Assembly: GCF_021513275.1 (NCBI RefSeq)
Contig: NZ_CP090978.1
Span: 1,798,001 to 1,862,000 of the forward strand
Source: Paenibacillus hexagrammi
GTDB lineage: Bacteria > Bacillota > Bacilli > Paenibacillales > NBRC-103111
Length of the DNA stretch: 64,000 nucleotides
Reading direction: 5' to 3'
The first letter of the stretch is position 1. The number at the start of each line of letters is the position of its first letter. Both the position numbers and the translations under genes were made by a program. This document shows, one piece after another, positions 38,648 to 49,625 of this stretch. The notes under the pieces are model-generated. The model saw only the letters and a program-made list of their open reading frames with translations. It had not been told where the DNA came from and made no database searches.

Positions 38648-38682
38648 TTGTGCAAATATACATGATGTTGTATATTTATACA
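38648..38682 (+). promoter_or_regulatory. Sigma-A promoter overlapped by two ARG-box-like operators
   Basis: TTGTGC (38648-38653), a 17-base spacer and TATATT (38671-38676) form a promoter. Site 2 (38669-38682) is TGTATATTTATACA, a full match to the ArgR/AhrC half-box pattern TGNATWWWWATNCA and a perfect palindrome around TT. Site 1 (38649-38662) matches the pattern except at two bases. The starts are 20 bp apart, about two helical turns. Both sites cover promoter elements, so repression by the arginine regulator is the natural reading. The gene downstream is an ArgA-like acetyltransferase. Confidence 0.6.
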
Positions 38683-38768
38683 TGAATCCACAAGCGTACC
38701 TAACAGCGCACAGCCGCTCACGCTCGCGTGGGTTTTGTGCATTTTGTTGGGGAATGGTGGGAATGAGG

Positions 38769-39236
38769 ATGACGGCAACAGTAACCGTAAGAAAAGCTTC
38801 TACTGACGATATTGAGAAGCTGTATGACATTATACAAGGATATGCGCGGCAAGGGATTATGCTCCCAAGGACGAGAGAAATGCTCGAGGAGCAGATCGAA
38901 ACATTTGTCGTGGCGGAGTTTGACAACGTATTAATAGGATGCGGCTCTTTAACACGACTGGGTCCTGATTTGGTCGAAATTCGTTCACTGGGTATTACAC
39001 AAGGCTATAAAGGACAAGGAATCGGCGGTAAGTTGGTGGATTTCCTGGTCGAAGAGGCGCGGAAGCAGCAAATCGTCAAGGTGATGGCGTTGACCTATGA
39101 GGTTGCTTTTTTTCAGAAGAACGGCTTTACCGTCGTGCCTAAGGACATTTTTCCAGAGAAGGTGTGGAGGGATTGTATTCATTGTAAAAAGCAGTACTGC
39201 TGCGATGAGATTGCTGTCCTGAAACGCTTGGATTGA
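38769..39236 (+). CDS. GNAT N-acetyltransferase, ArgA-like
   Basis: This 155-residue GNAT protein has the acetyl-CoA loop QGYKGQGIGGKLVDFL and a C-terminal VWRDCIHCKKQYCCDEIAVLK. That Cys-rich ending is seen in short N-acetylglutamate synthase (ArgA-type) acetyltransferases. It would acetylate glutamate, the first step of arginine synthesis; the ARG-box-like promoter supports this. The ATG at 38769 lies 8 bases after GTGGG; in-frame ATGs at 38754 and 38763 are alternatives. A longer open frame back to 38532 overlaps hemW and has no support. The gene is absent at this spot in B. subtilis. Confidence 0.75.
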   Translation: MTATVTVRKASTDDIEKLYDIIQGYARQGIMLPRTREMLEEQIETFVVAEFDNVLIGCGSLTRLGPDLVEIRSLGITQGYKGQGIGGKLVDFLVEEARKQQIVKVMALTYEVAFFQKNGFTVVPKDIFPEKVWRDCIHCKKQYCCDEIAVLKRLD

Positions 39237-39242
39237 CTTGAC

Positions 39243-39270
39243 AACAGACCTTAGGGTCTGTTATTTTTTT
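39243..39270 (+). terminator. Terminator after the acetyltransferase gene
   Basis: AACAGACC (39243-39250) pairs with GGTCTGTT (39255-39262), followed by ATTTTTTT. It insulates the heat-shock cluster. Confidence 0.88.
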
Positions 39271-39280
39271 GTATTAGGAT

Positions 39281-39307
39281 TTAGCACTCACTGAGTATGA
39301 GTGCTAA
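39281..39307 (+). promoter_or_regulatory. CIRCE operator (HrcA binding site)
   Basis: TTAGCACTC, 9 bases, GAGTGCTAA is an exact match to the CIRCE consensus, 38 bases upstream of the hrcA start. HrcA should repress the whole downstream cluster and be relieved by heat. No second CIRCE was found in the window. Confidence 0.97.
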
Positions 39308-39345
39308 CGACACCGAGAAAGAGCGATAAGCGAGGAGGGATTTGG

Positions 39346-40374
39346 ATGTTATCGGAACGCCAACGTATGATTCTCAGCACGATCATTGATGATTATGTAC
39401 GCTCAGCAGAGCCTATCGGTTCAAGAAGCATTTCCAAACGAGGCAATGTCGGTTTCAGTCCGGCTACGATTCGTAATGAAATGTCAGACCTTGAAGAAAT
39501 GGGATTTCTGGAACAGCCGCATACTTCAGCGGGCCGAATCCCTTCGCACAAAGGCTATCGTTACTACGTTGATCATTTGCTTCAACACGGTACCTTGACG
39601 GATCATGAGCTGAATACCATGAAAATAATGTTCGCTCAGCGCATCCAAGAGATGGAAGATGTCATTCAGCATGTTGCTGGGGTGCTTTCCAGTCTTACCA
39701 ATTACACCTCGATCGTGCTGGGACCTGAAGTGTTCAGTACGACTTTAAAGCATTTGCAGATTGTTCCTCTGACCGATACGACTGCAGTTGCGATCATCGT
39801 AACGAATACCGGTCATGTGGAGAATAAGACGGTCTCGATCCCGGAAGGGGTCTCCATGCTCGAAATTGAGAAAATTGTAAACTTGCTGAACAATAGGTTG
39901 AAAAATGTGCCTCTGCTTCAGTTCAAGTCGAAGCTATATAATGAAATCTCACAAGAACTCAGCAACTACGTAAGCGGCTATGAAGAACTGTTATCTGTTG
40001 TGGAAAGCGTGCTTCAGAATGACGAGAAGGATCGGGTTTTCTTAAGCGGGACCACGAACATGCTGACCCAACCTGAGTTCAAAGATGTTGTTAAAGTAAA
40101 AAGCATTTTGGATCTGCTCGAAGAAGCGCCAACATTGATTAAATTATTTACACCTTCTAATGAAGGCATTGCCGTGAAGATCGGTACGGAAAACACGCTT
40201 GAGGCAATTAGCAATTGCAGTTTAATTACAGCTTCTTACTCCATTGGAGATCAGCCTCTTGGGACGATTGGCATTCTTGGACCGACCCGAATGGAATACG
40301 GCCGGGTCATTAATCTGTTGAACCATTTATCCAAGCACCTTGAGGTCGTTCTCGGCAGATGGTATGGTAAATAG
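39346..40374 (+). CDS. hrcA: Heat-inducible transcription repressor HrcA
   Basis: HrcA, 342 residues, has an N-terminal winged helix ([27 protein letters not shown] ... [28 protein letters not shown]) and the C-terminal HrcA domain. The ATG at 39346 follows GGAGG; an in-frame start at 39301 would fall inside CIRCE. HrcA folding depends on GroE-type chaperonin activity in Bacillus; here a group III chaperonin gene follows directly, 50 bases downstream, in place of grpE. Confidence 0.97.
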   Translation: MLSERQRMILSTIIDDYVRSAEPIGSRSISKRGNVGFSPATIRNEMSDLEEMGFLEQPHTSAGRIPSHKGYRYYVDHLLQHGTLTDHELNTMKIMFAQRIQEMEDVIQHVAGVLSSLTNYTSIVLGPEVFSTTLKHLQIVPLTDTTAVAIIVTNTGHVENKTVSIPEGVSMLEIEKIVNLLNNRLKNVPLLQFKSKLYNEISQELSNYVSGYEELLSVVESVLQNDEKDRVFLSGTTNMLTQPEFKDVVKVKSILDLLEEAPTLIKLFTPSNEGIAVKIGTENTLEAISNCSLITASYSIGDQPLGTIGILGPTRMEYGRVINLLNHLSKHLEVVLGRWYGK

Positions 40375-40424
40375 ATGACGATTTTCCGCTGATGAAGCGA
40401 AATAAAGGAAGGTGCTTGCAGATC

Positions 40425-41966
40425 ATGAGTGGGAGCAAGCAAGTCCACACCGATGGAGAAGAGCGTTTTTCTACCCTAATGAATAATGCATCGGCTGTTC
40501 GTGCGATCTGTTCAGCAGTGGAAGGAACACTTGGCCCTAAAGGGCTTGATACGATGCTGGTAGGATCGCAGGGTGAAGTCATTATCACAAATGACGGAGT
40601 CACCATTTTGGAAAAGATGGATGTCACACACCCGGCTGCCAGGCTCATGATTCAGGTGGCTAAGAGTCAGCAGCACCAGATTGGGGATGGAACGACGACA
40701 GCCACCGTGCTGGCGGGCGCACTCATTAGCGAAGGCGTCACGCAGGTTACCCGTGGAGTTCCTGTAGCCAAGGTCGTAAGCGGCATGCAGCAAGGAATTG
40801 AGCTGGCCGTTGAACGATTTCGTGAACGCACGAGAGAGATTGCTGGACTGCAGGATACAGCTATGCTGCGAATTGCTGTCACAGCTGGACGAGAACAGCG
40901 TGAGCTAGCCAGACTTATTATTGCGGCGGCTGCAGGAGTCGGAGAGGCCAAGCTGCATGAAGAGGGCTTCCGATTGGCAGACAGCGTCATGGCCTGCGAA
41001 GGCTCTCTGAGCGAAGTGTGGCCCGGTATCATTGTGAGTCAAAAGCCGATGAATGCGCATATGGATACAGAAATGCGCGATATTGGCGTCCTGGTTCTGA
41101 TGGACGCGCTCGAACCGGAGAACGTCAGCGAGGAATCGCTGGTGACGGAAGCGGGCTATCAGCGCTATCAGGAGCTGAGAGAGCAGTTCCGCAGCAGCCT
41201 GCCGAAGCTGCTGGAGCTGGGGGTCGGCCTCATCGCGGCCGACCGCGGGGTTGACCCTGAGGCGGAGCAGTTCTGCTCCGACCACGGCATTCTCGTGCTG
41301 CAGCGCGTATCCCGGAGGGATCTGCTGCAGCTGAGCGAGCACACCGGCGCGCGGCCGGTGAGGCGCACGGCGCTGCGCAAGAGCGCGCGCGAGCTGGCTC
41401 CCGCGCTCGGCAGCGCCGGCTACGCCGCGTACGACGAGCGGCTGGAGCGCGTGCGCGTCAGCCGCGGAGGCGGCGAGCAGCGCGTGACGATTCTCGTCGG
41501 CGCTGCGACAAGCGAGGCTGCGCTCGAGCGCTCGCGCATCGCGAGGGACGCCGCGTCCGCCGTCCAGGCGGCCGTCCGCGGCGGCTATCTGCCCGGCGGC
41601 GGCGCAGCCGAGCTGGCTGTTGCGCGCGATCTCGAGCGCCGGCGCGAGACGATGAAGGGCATGGAGGCGTTCGGTGTCGACGCCGTCATCGGTGCGCTGC
41701 GCAAGCCGCTTGCGCAGATTGTGATTAATGCGGGCTTTAATCCGCTCGAAAAGGTTGAGGAGCTGAAGGCAGCCCAGGCTGCCATGGAATCAGACAGCCT
41801 AGGTATCGATTGCGATTCAGGCAAGGTGACGGATTTTCTCGATGCGGGGATCATGGATCCAACTGAAGTGAAAATACATGCACTTCAAGCGGCGGGGGAA
41901 GTGGCTTCCGCGATCCTGCGAATCCATACCGTTATTAAAATGAAGCCACCTTTTGAAGAAACATAA
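40425..41966 (+). CDS. Group III (archaeal-type, TCP-1/Cpn60) chaperonin
   Basis: This 513-residue protein has chaperonin ATPase motifs [35 protein letters not shown] and [12 protein letters not shown], a glycine hinge [10 protein letters not shown], and the thermosome-like ending [32 protein letters not shown]. It lacks the GGM tail of GroEL. This matches the archaeal-like group III chaperonins described in a small set of Firmicutes, where the gene is found in the dnaK operon. The ATG at 40425 lies about 11 bases after AAGGAAGGT; an ATG at 40392 has no site. It shares hrcA-CIRCE control. The apical part (about 41160-41660) is much more GC-rich than the rest. Confidence 0.88.
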   Translation: MSGSKQVHTDGEERFSTLMNNASAVRAICSAVEGTLGPKGLDTMLVGSQGEVIITNDGVTILEKMDVTHPAARLMIQVAKSQQHQIGDGTTTATVLAGALISEGVTQVTRGVPVAKVVSGMQQGIELAVERFRERTREIAGLQDTAMLRIAVTAGREQRELARLIIAAAAGVGEAKLHEEGFRLADSVMACEGSLSEVWPGIIVSQKPMNAHMDTEMRDIGVLVLMDALEPENVSEESLVTEAGYQRYQELREQFRSSLPKLLELGVGLIAADRGVDPEAEQFCSDHGILVLQRVSRRDLLQLSEHTGARPVRRTALRKSARELAPALGSAGYAAYDERLERVRVSRGGGEQRVTILVGAATSEAALERSRIARDAASAVQAAVRGGYLPGGGAAELAVARDLERRRETMKGMEAFGVDAVIGALRKPLAQIVINAGFNPLEKVEELKAAQAAMESDSLGIDCDSGKVTDFLDAGIMDPTEVKIHALQAAGEVASAILRIHTVIKMKPPFEET

Positions 41967-42017
41967 AGATGGGCAGACTTTAGCGTAGAAGAACGCATAT
42001 TAAGGAGGTGAAGGACA

Positions 42018-42581
42018 TTGAGTACAGGGGAAAAACAAGCGGAACAAGATGTGAACGCTACATACGCGAATGATGCTGAAGCAGCAGATAACCATGTAGA
42101 TGCACCACAAGAGGAGCAAGTTGAAGCAGCGTCCGGTGAGCTAGAGCAGCTGCGCGCCCAATCCGAAGAAAATTACCAGCGTTTTTTACGCGTTCAAGCG
42201 GACTTCGATAATTTTCGCCGTCGCGCTAGAGCTGAGAAAGAAGACTTCGCGAAGTATGCTTCGCTTAAATTGATTGAGCAGCTGCTGCCAATCGTGGATA
42301 ATTTTGACCGCGCTCTTTCATCCAGCAAGGAAACGAAGGATTTCGATTCTTTGGCAAAAGGCATAGACATGACGTTCCGTCAATTGGATCAGGTATTGAC
42401 CCAAGAAGGCCTGAAGCCGATCGAATCGGTCGGCCAGCCGTTTAATCCGGAAATTCATCAAGCGGTTATGCAGGTTGAAACGGATGAATATGAAGAAGGA
42501 ATCGTCGTGGAAGAGCTGCAAAAAGGCTATATGCTGAAAGAGAAAGTGATTCGACCAGCGATGGTTAAAGTGAGCGTATAA
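42018..42581 (+). CDS. grpE: Nucleotide exchange factor GrpE
   Basis: GrpE, 187 residues, has an acidic disordered N-terminus, a long coiled coil (ELEQLRAQSEENYQRFLRVQADFDNFRRRARAEKED) and the C-terminal beta domain (PFNPEIHQAVMQVE). The TTG start at 42018 lies 7 bases after AAGGAGGTG. It releases ADP from DnaK. The following 94-base gap contains a small bulged hairpin (about 42581-42601) that may separate grpE and dnaK expression. Confidence 0.96.
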   Translation: MSTGEKQAEQDVNATYANDAEAADNHVDAPQEEQVEAASGELEQLRAQSEENYQRFLRVQADFDNFRRRARAEKEDFAKYASLKLIEQLLPIVDNFDRALSSSKETKDFDSLAKGIDMTFRQLDQVLTQEGLKPIESVGQPFNPEIHQAVMQVETDEYEEGIVVEELQKGYMLKEKVIRPAMVKVSV

Positions 42582-42630
42582 TCGAAGCTTAGCTTTCGAT
42601 TCGCATAGATAGATGTAAGATTTGATTTGA

Positions 42631-44523
<1,893 letters not shown>

Positions 44524-44535
44524 TGGCAACGGGTG

Positions 44536-44574
44536 AAGTCAAAGCCGGTTGGGGACTCCCCGCTGCTTTGACTT
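44536..44574 (+). terminator. Hairpin between dnaK and dnaJ
   Basis: AAGTCAAAGC (44536-44545) pairs with GCTTTGACTT (44565-44574), with an inner GGGG/CCCC stem. The tail (CCGTTTTG) is not a clean T run, so partial termination or mRNA processing that lowers dnaJ relative to dnaK is more likely than a full stop. Confidence 0.6.
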
Positions 44575-44608
44575 TCCGTTTTGTAGTCTTAAACATGGGA
44601 GTGGAACG

Positions 44609-45727
44609 ATGAGCAAACGCGATTATTATGAGGTGCTTGGGGTCGACAAGAATGCTTCGGCGGAAGATATCAAAAAAGCTTACCGCAAAGCAGCACGTCA
44701 ATTTCACCCGGATGTGAATAAGGCCCCGGACGCTGAAGATAAGTTCAAAGAAGCGAAGGAAGCTTACGACGTTCTCAGCGATGACCAGAAAAAGGCCCAG
44801 TATGACCAATTCGGACACGTTGATCCGAACCAAGGCATGGGCGGCATGGGTGGTCAGGACTTCGGCGGCTTTGGTGATATCTTCGACATGTTCTTTGGTG
44901 GAGGAGGCGGAGGCAGACGCAATCCGAATGCGCCGCAGCGAGGCAACGACCTGCAGTACACAATGACGATCGAGTTCAAGGAAGCGGTATTCGGCAAAGA
45001 AACCGACATCCATATTCCTCGTACCGAGTCCTGCGATACCTGTCACGGTTCGGGTGCCAAGCCGGGCACGAAGCCGGAAACATGCGGCGTCTGTCATGGC
45101 AGTGGACAGCAGGAAGTTGTGCAAAATACGGCTTTCGGCCGCATCGTGAATCGTCGAGTCTGTTCATCTTGTAACGGACAGGGCCGCATCATTAAGGATA
45201 AATGCGGAACGTGCCACGGCTCGGGCAAGGTGAAGAAGCAGCGTACGATTCATATCAAAATTCCAGCTGGCGTGGATGATGGCGCTCAACTTCGCGTATC
45301 CGGAGAAGGAGAAGCCGGTACCCGTGGTGGTCCTCCAGGTGATCTGTATGTTGTGATTCGCGTGAAGTCGCATGAATTCTTCGAGCGCGAAGGTGACGAC
45401 ATTTACTGCGAGGTGCCGTTAACCTTTGTCCAGGCGGCGTTAGGAGACGAGATCGAGATCCCGACGTTGACCGAGAAGGTGAAGCTGAAAATCCCTGCTG
45501 GCACGCAAACAGATACGTATTTCCGTTTGAAAGGAAAAGGTGTACCGCGTCTGCGCGGCTACGGCCAGGGCGACCAGCACGTGAAGGTTGTCGTTGTTAC
45601 ACCGACGAGCCTGAGCGAAGATCAGAAGGATCTGCTTCGCCAATTCGGGAAGGAAAGCGGCGAGCATACTCACGAGCAGAATCAGTCTATTTTTGAACGC
45701 ATGAAGAAAGCCTTTTTGGGTGACTAA
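44609..45727 (+). CDS. dnaJ: Chaperone protein DnaJ
   Basis: DnaJ, 372 residues, has a J domain with HPD (FHPDVNK), a Gly/Phe-rich region (about 75-105), four CxxCxGxG zinc repeats ([32 protein letters not shown]) and the C-terminal substrate-binding domain. The ATG at 44609 begins the conserved [11 protein letters not shown]; the in-frame extension upstream is the hairpin region. It ends the heat-shock cluster; a strong terminator follows. Confidence 0.98.
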   Translation: MSKRDYYEVLGVDKNASAEDIKKAYRKAARQFHPDVNKAPDAEDKFKEAKEAYDVLSDDQKKAQYDQFGHVDPNQGMGGMGGQDFGGFGDIFDMFFGGGGGGRRNPNAPQRGNDLQYTMTIEFKEAVFGKETDIHIPRTESCDTCHGSGAKPGTKPETCGVCHGSGQQEVVQNTAFGRIVNRRVCSSCNGQGRIIKDKCGTCHGSGKVKKQRTIHIKIPAGVDDGAQLRVSGEGEAGTRGGPPGDLYVVIRVKSHEFFEREGDDIYCEVPLTFVQAALGDEIEIPTLTEKVKLKIPAGTQTDTYFRLKGKGVPRLRGYGQGDQHVKVVVVTPTSLSEDQKDLLRQFGKESGEHTHEQNQSIFERMKKAFLGD

Positions 45728-45743
45728 TTAGCAATTTGAATAT

Positions 45744-45815
45744 AAAGCACTTCGAATTATCACTGAGTGGAGCTTGTTGAGCACCTGTCAGTGAGGATCG
45801 AAGTGCTTTTTTTGT
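45744..45815 (+). terminator. Terminator of the heat-shock cluster
   Basis: AAAGCACTTCGA (45744-45755) pairs with TCGAAGTGCTTT (45798-45809), enclosing a second CACTGA/TCAGTG stem, followed by a T run. Confidence 0.9.
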
Positions 45816-45829
45816 TGGTTTGGGGAATA

Positions 45830-45892
45830 TTTACAAAATCTCAACACCAGCTTTACAAGATAAAGCGCGTTCATAAACATTCCCCTTATACT
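45830..45892 (+). promoter_or_regulatory. PHO-box-like PhoP site and -10 of the phosphatase gene
   Basis: TTTACA (45830-45835), TCAACA (45841-45846) and TTTACA (45852-45857) repeat with an exact 11-bp period. This is the arrangement of PhoP binding repeats (TTAACA-like, 5-base gaps) in Bacillus. A TATACT -10 lies at 45887-45892 with no good -35, as expected for an activator-dependent promoter. Three repeats are clear; PhoP sites often have four. The gene downstream encodes a PhoX-family phosphatase. Confidence 0.6.
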
Positions 45893-45947
45893 TCTCTCTT
45901 AAACTAGTAAAAGTGAATCATTACTATGAATTGAGGAGAGGTCAAAC

Positions 45948-48104
45948 ATGAAATTGTTACAAAAGACAAGCTCGAAAAAAGTGTTGACTCCAATTTTAGG
46001 ACTAGCAATTCTTGCTCCAAGCATGATTCCAAGTACGACTTATGCTGCTGAGTCTGTTCAAGTTAAATCTGTAGAGTTCGTAGGAATGGCAGCCCCATCC
46101 ACTCCGCAAGAAATGGCGCAAGTATATTCAGGAGCATCACTGCACGTTACGTACACGGACGGTACAGTGAAATCCTTCCCGCTTACTTATAAAACCTTGT
46201 TTAAATCCGATGAATCCATTAACGGGACGATCGCAGGTGTGGCGATTGACAAGAGTGGTAAACCCATTATGGATACCAGCGTAGCCAGTAATCCTGTTCC
46301 TTTCGTATCGGACGCACCGGACTCCAACAGCCTGTTCCAAATTGAGGGAGCAGCGCCGACAGCTAAGGGCGGCAACCCGCTTGCTTTGCTGACACACTAT
46401 GAGTACATAACTGCCAATAATTCCGGATCATCCGCTTACGGCCTCGTTCCTGCATCGATGTCGCTAACGACAATTGACCAAAACAAATCAACGGGTGAGC
46501 TCGCTGCTACAGATTTGAAGAAAGTTGATTTCAGTGGTGTTGACGGTCTCTGGATTCCATGTAACGGCTCCTTAACTCCATGGAACACTCATTTGAGCTC
46601 TGAAGAATACGATGCGGATGCACGTGAGTATGAAGCAGATCCGACGAAAACCTATATTGGACCTTTTGCAAAAGCTTGGAATCAAGATGATAAGGCTGTA
46701 GGTAATCCTTACGCTAATGGCTACATTCCCGAAGTAACCGTAAATGCAGACCAAACTACAACGGTTGTAAAGCATTACAGCATGGGACGCTTTTCACATG
46801 AGATTGCTCGTGTTGCCCCTGATATGAAGACAGTTATTTTCGGCGATGACGGTGGAAATACGATGTTATTCATGTATGTGGCTGATACGGCCAAGGATCT
46901 TTCATCCGGTACGTTGTATGCTGCTAAGTGGAACCAAGTCAGCGATGACAACGGAGGAATGGCTAATCTGCAGTGGATTCCAATAGGACATGCGACAGAT
47001 GCGGAAATCAAGTCTTATATTGACAAAGGTTTGAAATTTAGCGATTTGTTTGAAACAGCTGACAAGGATACGGAAGGATTTACTAAAATCAAAACGTATC
47101 CAAGCGGTAAAGTCGAGTGGCTGAAAGTGAAGCCAGGCATGGAGAAGGCCGCGGCATTCCTAGAAGCCCGCCGTTATGGCGCTATCCTGGGAGCGACTTC
47201 CGAATTTAATAAAATGGAAGGCGTTGCTGTAAATGCGAAAGACAATAAGTTTTACATTGCCATGTCCTACGCGGAAAAATCCATGGAAAAAGATGCAAAG
47301 GGTTCAGATCCTACGGACGATATCCAAATTAAAAAAGTCAAAGCAGGCGTTACTTATGAGCTTAGCCTAGGCGGTGATCAAAAAGACCGCGATGGTCACG
47401 CGATCAACAGTGATTATGTACCTACGGTCATGAAAGGGCTTGTTGTGGGTAAAGATCTCGCGAATGCAGACAGCAAAGGCAATATGGCGGTAGAGGATTT
47501 AATTGCCAACCCAGACAACCTGTCCTACTCCGAAGAGCTTCGTACTTTGTTTATCGGGGAAGACAGCGGTTTACATGCGAATAACTTTGTATGGGCGTAC
47601 AATATTGATACTCACAAGCTCTCTCGTATTCTTTCTGTTCCTTCCGGTGCAGAGGCAACGGGTTTACAAGCGGTCGACAATTTGAATGGATTTAATTATA
47701 TTATGAGCAACCTCCAGCATCCAGGCGATGAAATGATTCTGCCAGAGCCTTTAAAAGGTCAAGTAGATGCGATCATCAGTCAGAATTTTGATAATAAAAA
47801 AGCAGGTTCAGTCGGTTATATTAGCGGCATACCTACATTTAGTCAAATGATCGAATGGAAGGATTCCGATAAATCTCTATCCGTTCTTCGTGACGAAGCC
47901 GAGGCTCATGGTGCTGCAGTAAAGTGGAACGACGCCGATAGAAGCGTAACTGTGACGAAAGGTTCACACAAGCTACAAGTCAAAATCAACGACGGTTCAG
48001 CGGTGATTGATGGGAAAACTGTCCAGCTTCCATACTCAGCTCGTATCGAAAATGAAAAGACGATGATTTCATCTTCCGTACTTGCCAGCTTCTTAAATCA
48101 GTAA
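45948..48104 (+). CDS. PhoX-family (DUF839) secreted phosphatase with stalk domain
   Basis: This 718-residue protein has a Sec-type signal peptide (about 1-34, ending STTYAAES); no twin-arginine is visible, whereas PhoX enzymes are usually Tat substrates. The DUF839 body shows MGRFSHEIARVAPDMKTVIFGDD, MEGVAVNAKDNKFYIAMS and GEDSGLHANNFVWAYN, regions that hold metal ligands in PhoX. The last ~80 residues (AAVKWNDADRSVTVTKG ... VQLPYSARIENEKTMISSSVLASFL) look like a copper-amine-oxidase-N/stalk domain, probably for wall association. A PHO-box-like promoter suggests induction by phosphate starvation. The substrate is presumed to be phosphomonoesters. Confidence 0.8.
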   Translation: MKLLQKTSSKKVLTPILGLAILAPSMIPSTTYAAESVQVKSVEFVGMAAPSTPQEMAQVYSGASLHVTYTDGTVKSFPLTYKTLFKSDESINGTIAGVAIDKSGKPIMDTSVASNPVPFVSDAPDSNSLFQIEGAAPTAKGGNPLALLTHYEYITANNSGSSAYGLVPASMSLTTIDQNKSTGELAATDLKKVDFSGVDGLWIPCNGSLTPWNTHLSSEEYDADAREYEADPTKTYIGPFAKAWNQDDKAVGNPYANGYIPEVTVNADQTTTVVKHYSMGRFSHEIARVAPDMKTVIFGDDGGNTMLFMYVADTAKDLSSGTLYAAKWNQVSDDNGGMANLQWIPIGHATDAEIKSYIDKGLKFSDLFETADKDTEGFTKIKTYPSGKVEWLKVKPGMEKAAAFLEARRYGAILGATSEFNKMEGVAVNAKDNKFYIAMSYAEKSMEKDAKGSDPTDDIQIKKVKAGVTYELSLGGDQKDRDGHAINSDYVPTVMKGLVVGKDLANADSKGNMAVEDLIANPDNLSYSEELRTLFIGEDSGLHANNFVWAYNIDTHKLSRILSVPSGAEATGLQAVDNLNGFNYIMSNLQHPGDEMILPEPLKGQVDAIISQNFDNKKAGSVGYISGIPTFSQMIEWKDSDKSLSVLRDEAEAHGAAVKWNDADRSVTVTKGSHKLQVKINDGSAVIDGKTVQLPYSARIENEKTMISSSVLASFLNQ

Positions 48105-48118
48105 TTGTCTTCGGATAA

Positions 48119-48156
48119 GAGACCATTGAAGCTTAACAGCTTCGGTGGTTCTCTTT
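48119..48156 (+). terminator. Terminator after the PhoX gene
   Basis: A 14-bp stem (48119-48132 with 48139-48153, one bulged T, two wobbles) and a 6-base loop are followed by TTT. It is moderately strong, so some read-through into the oxidase gene is possible. Confidence 0.7.
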
Positions 48157-48187
48157 CATTTATATATCTAACAAAAGGAGATTAACA

Positions 48188-49609
48188 ATGTCTATCAAAA
48201 GAATCGCATGCGGGGCTACTCTAGCGTTATTCTTCATGCTGCAAACTTCTTCTCTATCATTTGCCCACGGCGGAATGGAAGATATGGATTCAGCTGAAGG
48301 CGAACATGCAGTAACAGTGGATGGCAGGATTGTGGAGGGCAGCGCTATGATTAGCAGCGATCTAGTCGAAGTCATGCTGCCGCTTCGAAGTGTCGGTGAA
48401 ATGCTGGGAGCCGAGGTACGATGGGATCAGGCGCATCAAGCGGCTTTAATCAATAGTAACTTCTACCCGGATACCCAAAAGGATACGGACATGTCCATGC
48501 ATAGCCACGCTATGAACAACATGAACGCACTTCAAGCTTCAGGTCACAGTATGTCACACTTGGGGCTTGTATTAAACGGCGCCATATATCAGCCTGATTT
48601 GGAACCTGTTATGATGAATGGAATCGTCTTTGTTTCAGCCGACACGGTTGAACATGCGTTTGATGTGAAGGTGAAGTGGAATACAGATGTGAATCAGGTA
48701 CAGGTCATTTCCAAAGCTACGGAGCAGTTTCAAAAGGAACAAAAGCAAGTGGAGGATGTCTTTCATGGCATTGGACTAACTCCTCATATAGCTTCGGATG
48801 GAACAAAAGAGTTCAAATTAACTGCTGAATTGGGACCTTGGTCACCGGTTCAAGGTGTTGTTACAACCGCCTGGATGTATAACGGACAAGCGCCAGGTCC
48901 TGTTCTTAGAGTGACAGAGGGCGATCATGTAAGAATAACACTGGACAATAAGCTTCCAGAGCCTACAGCGATTCATTGGCATGGCTTACATCTGCCCAAT
49001 GAGATGGACGGTATTCCAGGTGTGACGCAAGATCCAGTGAAGCCAGGTGAGAGCTTTACCTATGAATTCACAGCCAGCCATGCCGGTACGTTTATGTACC
49101 ATACCCATTATGATGATATGAAGCAGTTAGGTAACGGTCTATACGGGATGCTGATCATTGATCCAAAACCGTCTGCCAATGAGATTAAATATGATCATGA
49201 ATATACGATGATGTTAAGCGGTTTTCATGTGAATACATCGGATGAAGACGATCAGGATTATTACACGATTAACGGTCGAAGCTATCCGTTTACACCAGAC
49301 ATGGAAGTGAAAAAAGGGGAAACGATTCGCATTCGGTTAGCAAATATCGATACGATGGAAGTACATACCATGCATCTCCATGGTATAGACTTTCAGGTGA
49401 TTGCAAAAGACGGGCATCCCGTCGAGAAGCCTCAATCCATGAATACGATACTTATTGGACCGGGCGAAACCTACGATATCGCATTAACTGCGGATGCAGT
49501 AGGTACCTGGATGTTCCACTGTCACATCATGGATCATACAATGAATGCCGGTCAAATGATACACGGTCAAATGGGCGGTTTAATAACACTCCTCAAAGTA
49601 ACCGAATAG
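48188..49609 (+). CDS. Secreted multicopper oxidase with N-terminal stalk domain
   Basis: This 473-residue protein has a signal peptide (about 1-26), a copper-amine-oxidase-N-like domain (VMLPLRSVGEMLGAEVRWDQAHQAALI), a His/Met-rich stretch near residues 98-122 (TDMSMHSHAMNNMN) and the cupredoxin part. Copper ligands are His263/265 (HWHGLHLP), His305/307 (HTHYDD), His393/396/398 (HTMHLHG) and HCH at 444-446 with His450. The residue five after His450, usually the axial Met/Leu, is Gly, with Met two residues later. Substrates (phenols, Mn, Cu, Fe) are unknown. AAAGGAG precedes the ATG. Confidence 0.85.
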   Translation: MSIKRIACGATLALFFMLQTSSLSFAHGGMEDMDSAEGEHAVTVDGRIVEGSAMISSDLVEVMLPLRSVGEMLGAEVRWDQAHQAALINSNFYPDTQKDTDMSMHSHAMNNMNALQASGHSMSHLGLVLNGAIYQPDLEPVMMNGIVFVSADTVEHAFDVKVKWNTDVNQVQVISKATEQFQKEQKQVEDVFHGIGLTPHIASDGTKEFKLTAELGPWSPVQGVVTTAWMYNGQAPGPVLRVTEGDHVRITLDNKLPEPTAIHWHGLHLPNEMDGIPGVTQDPVKPGESFTYEFTASHAGTFMYHTHYDDMKQLGNGLYGMLIIDPKPSANEIKYDHEYTMMLSGFHVNTSDEDDQDYYTINGRSYPFTPDMEVKKGETIRIRLANIDTMEVHTMHLHGIDFQVIAKDGHPVEKPQSMNTILIGPGETYDIALTADAVGTWMFHCHIMDHTMNAGQMIHGQMGGLITLLKVTE

Positions 49610-49625
49610 CTGCTGCTTGGCTGAT

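Noticed and set aside
38532..38768. Longer N-terminus of the acetyltransferase
   Set aside because: It overlaps hemW, contains the promoter and ARG-box sites, and precedes the conserved GNAT start.
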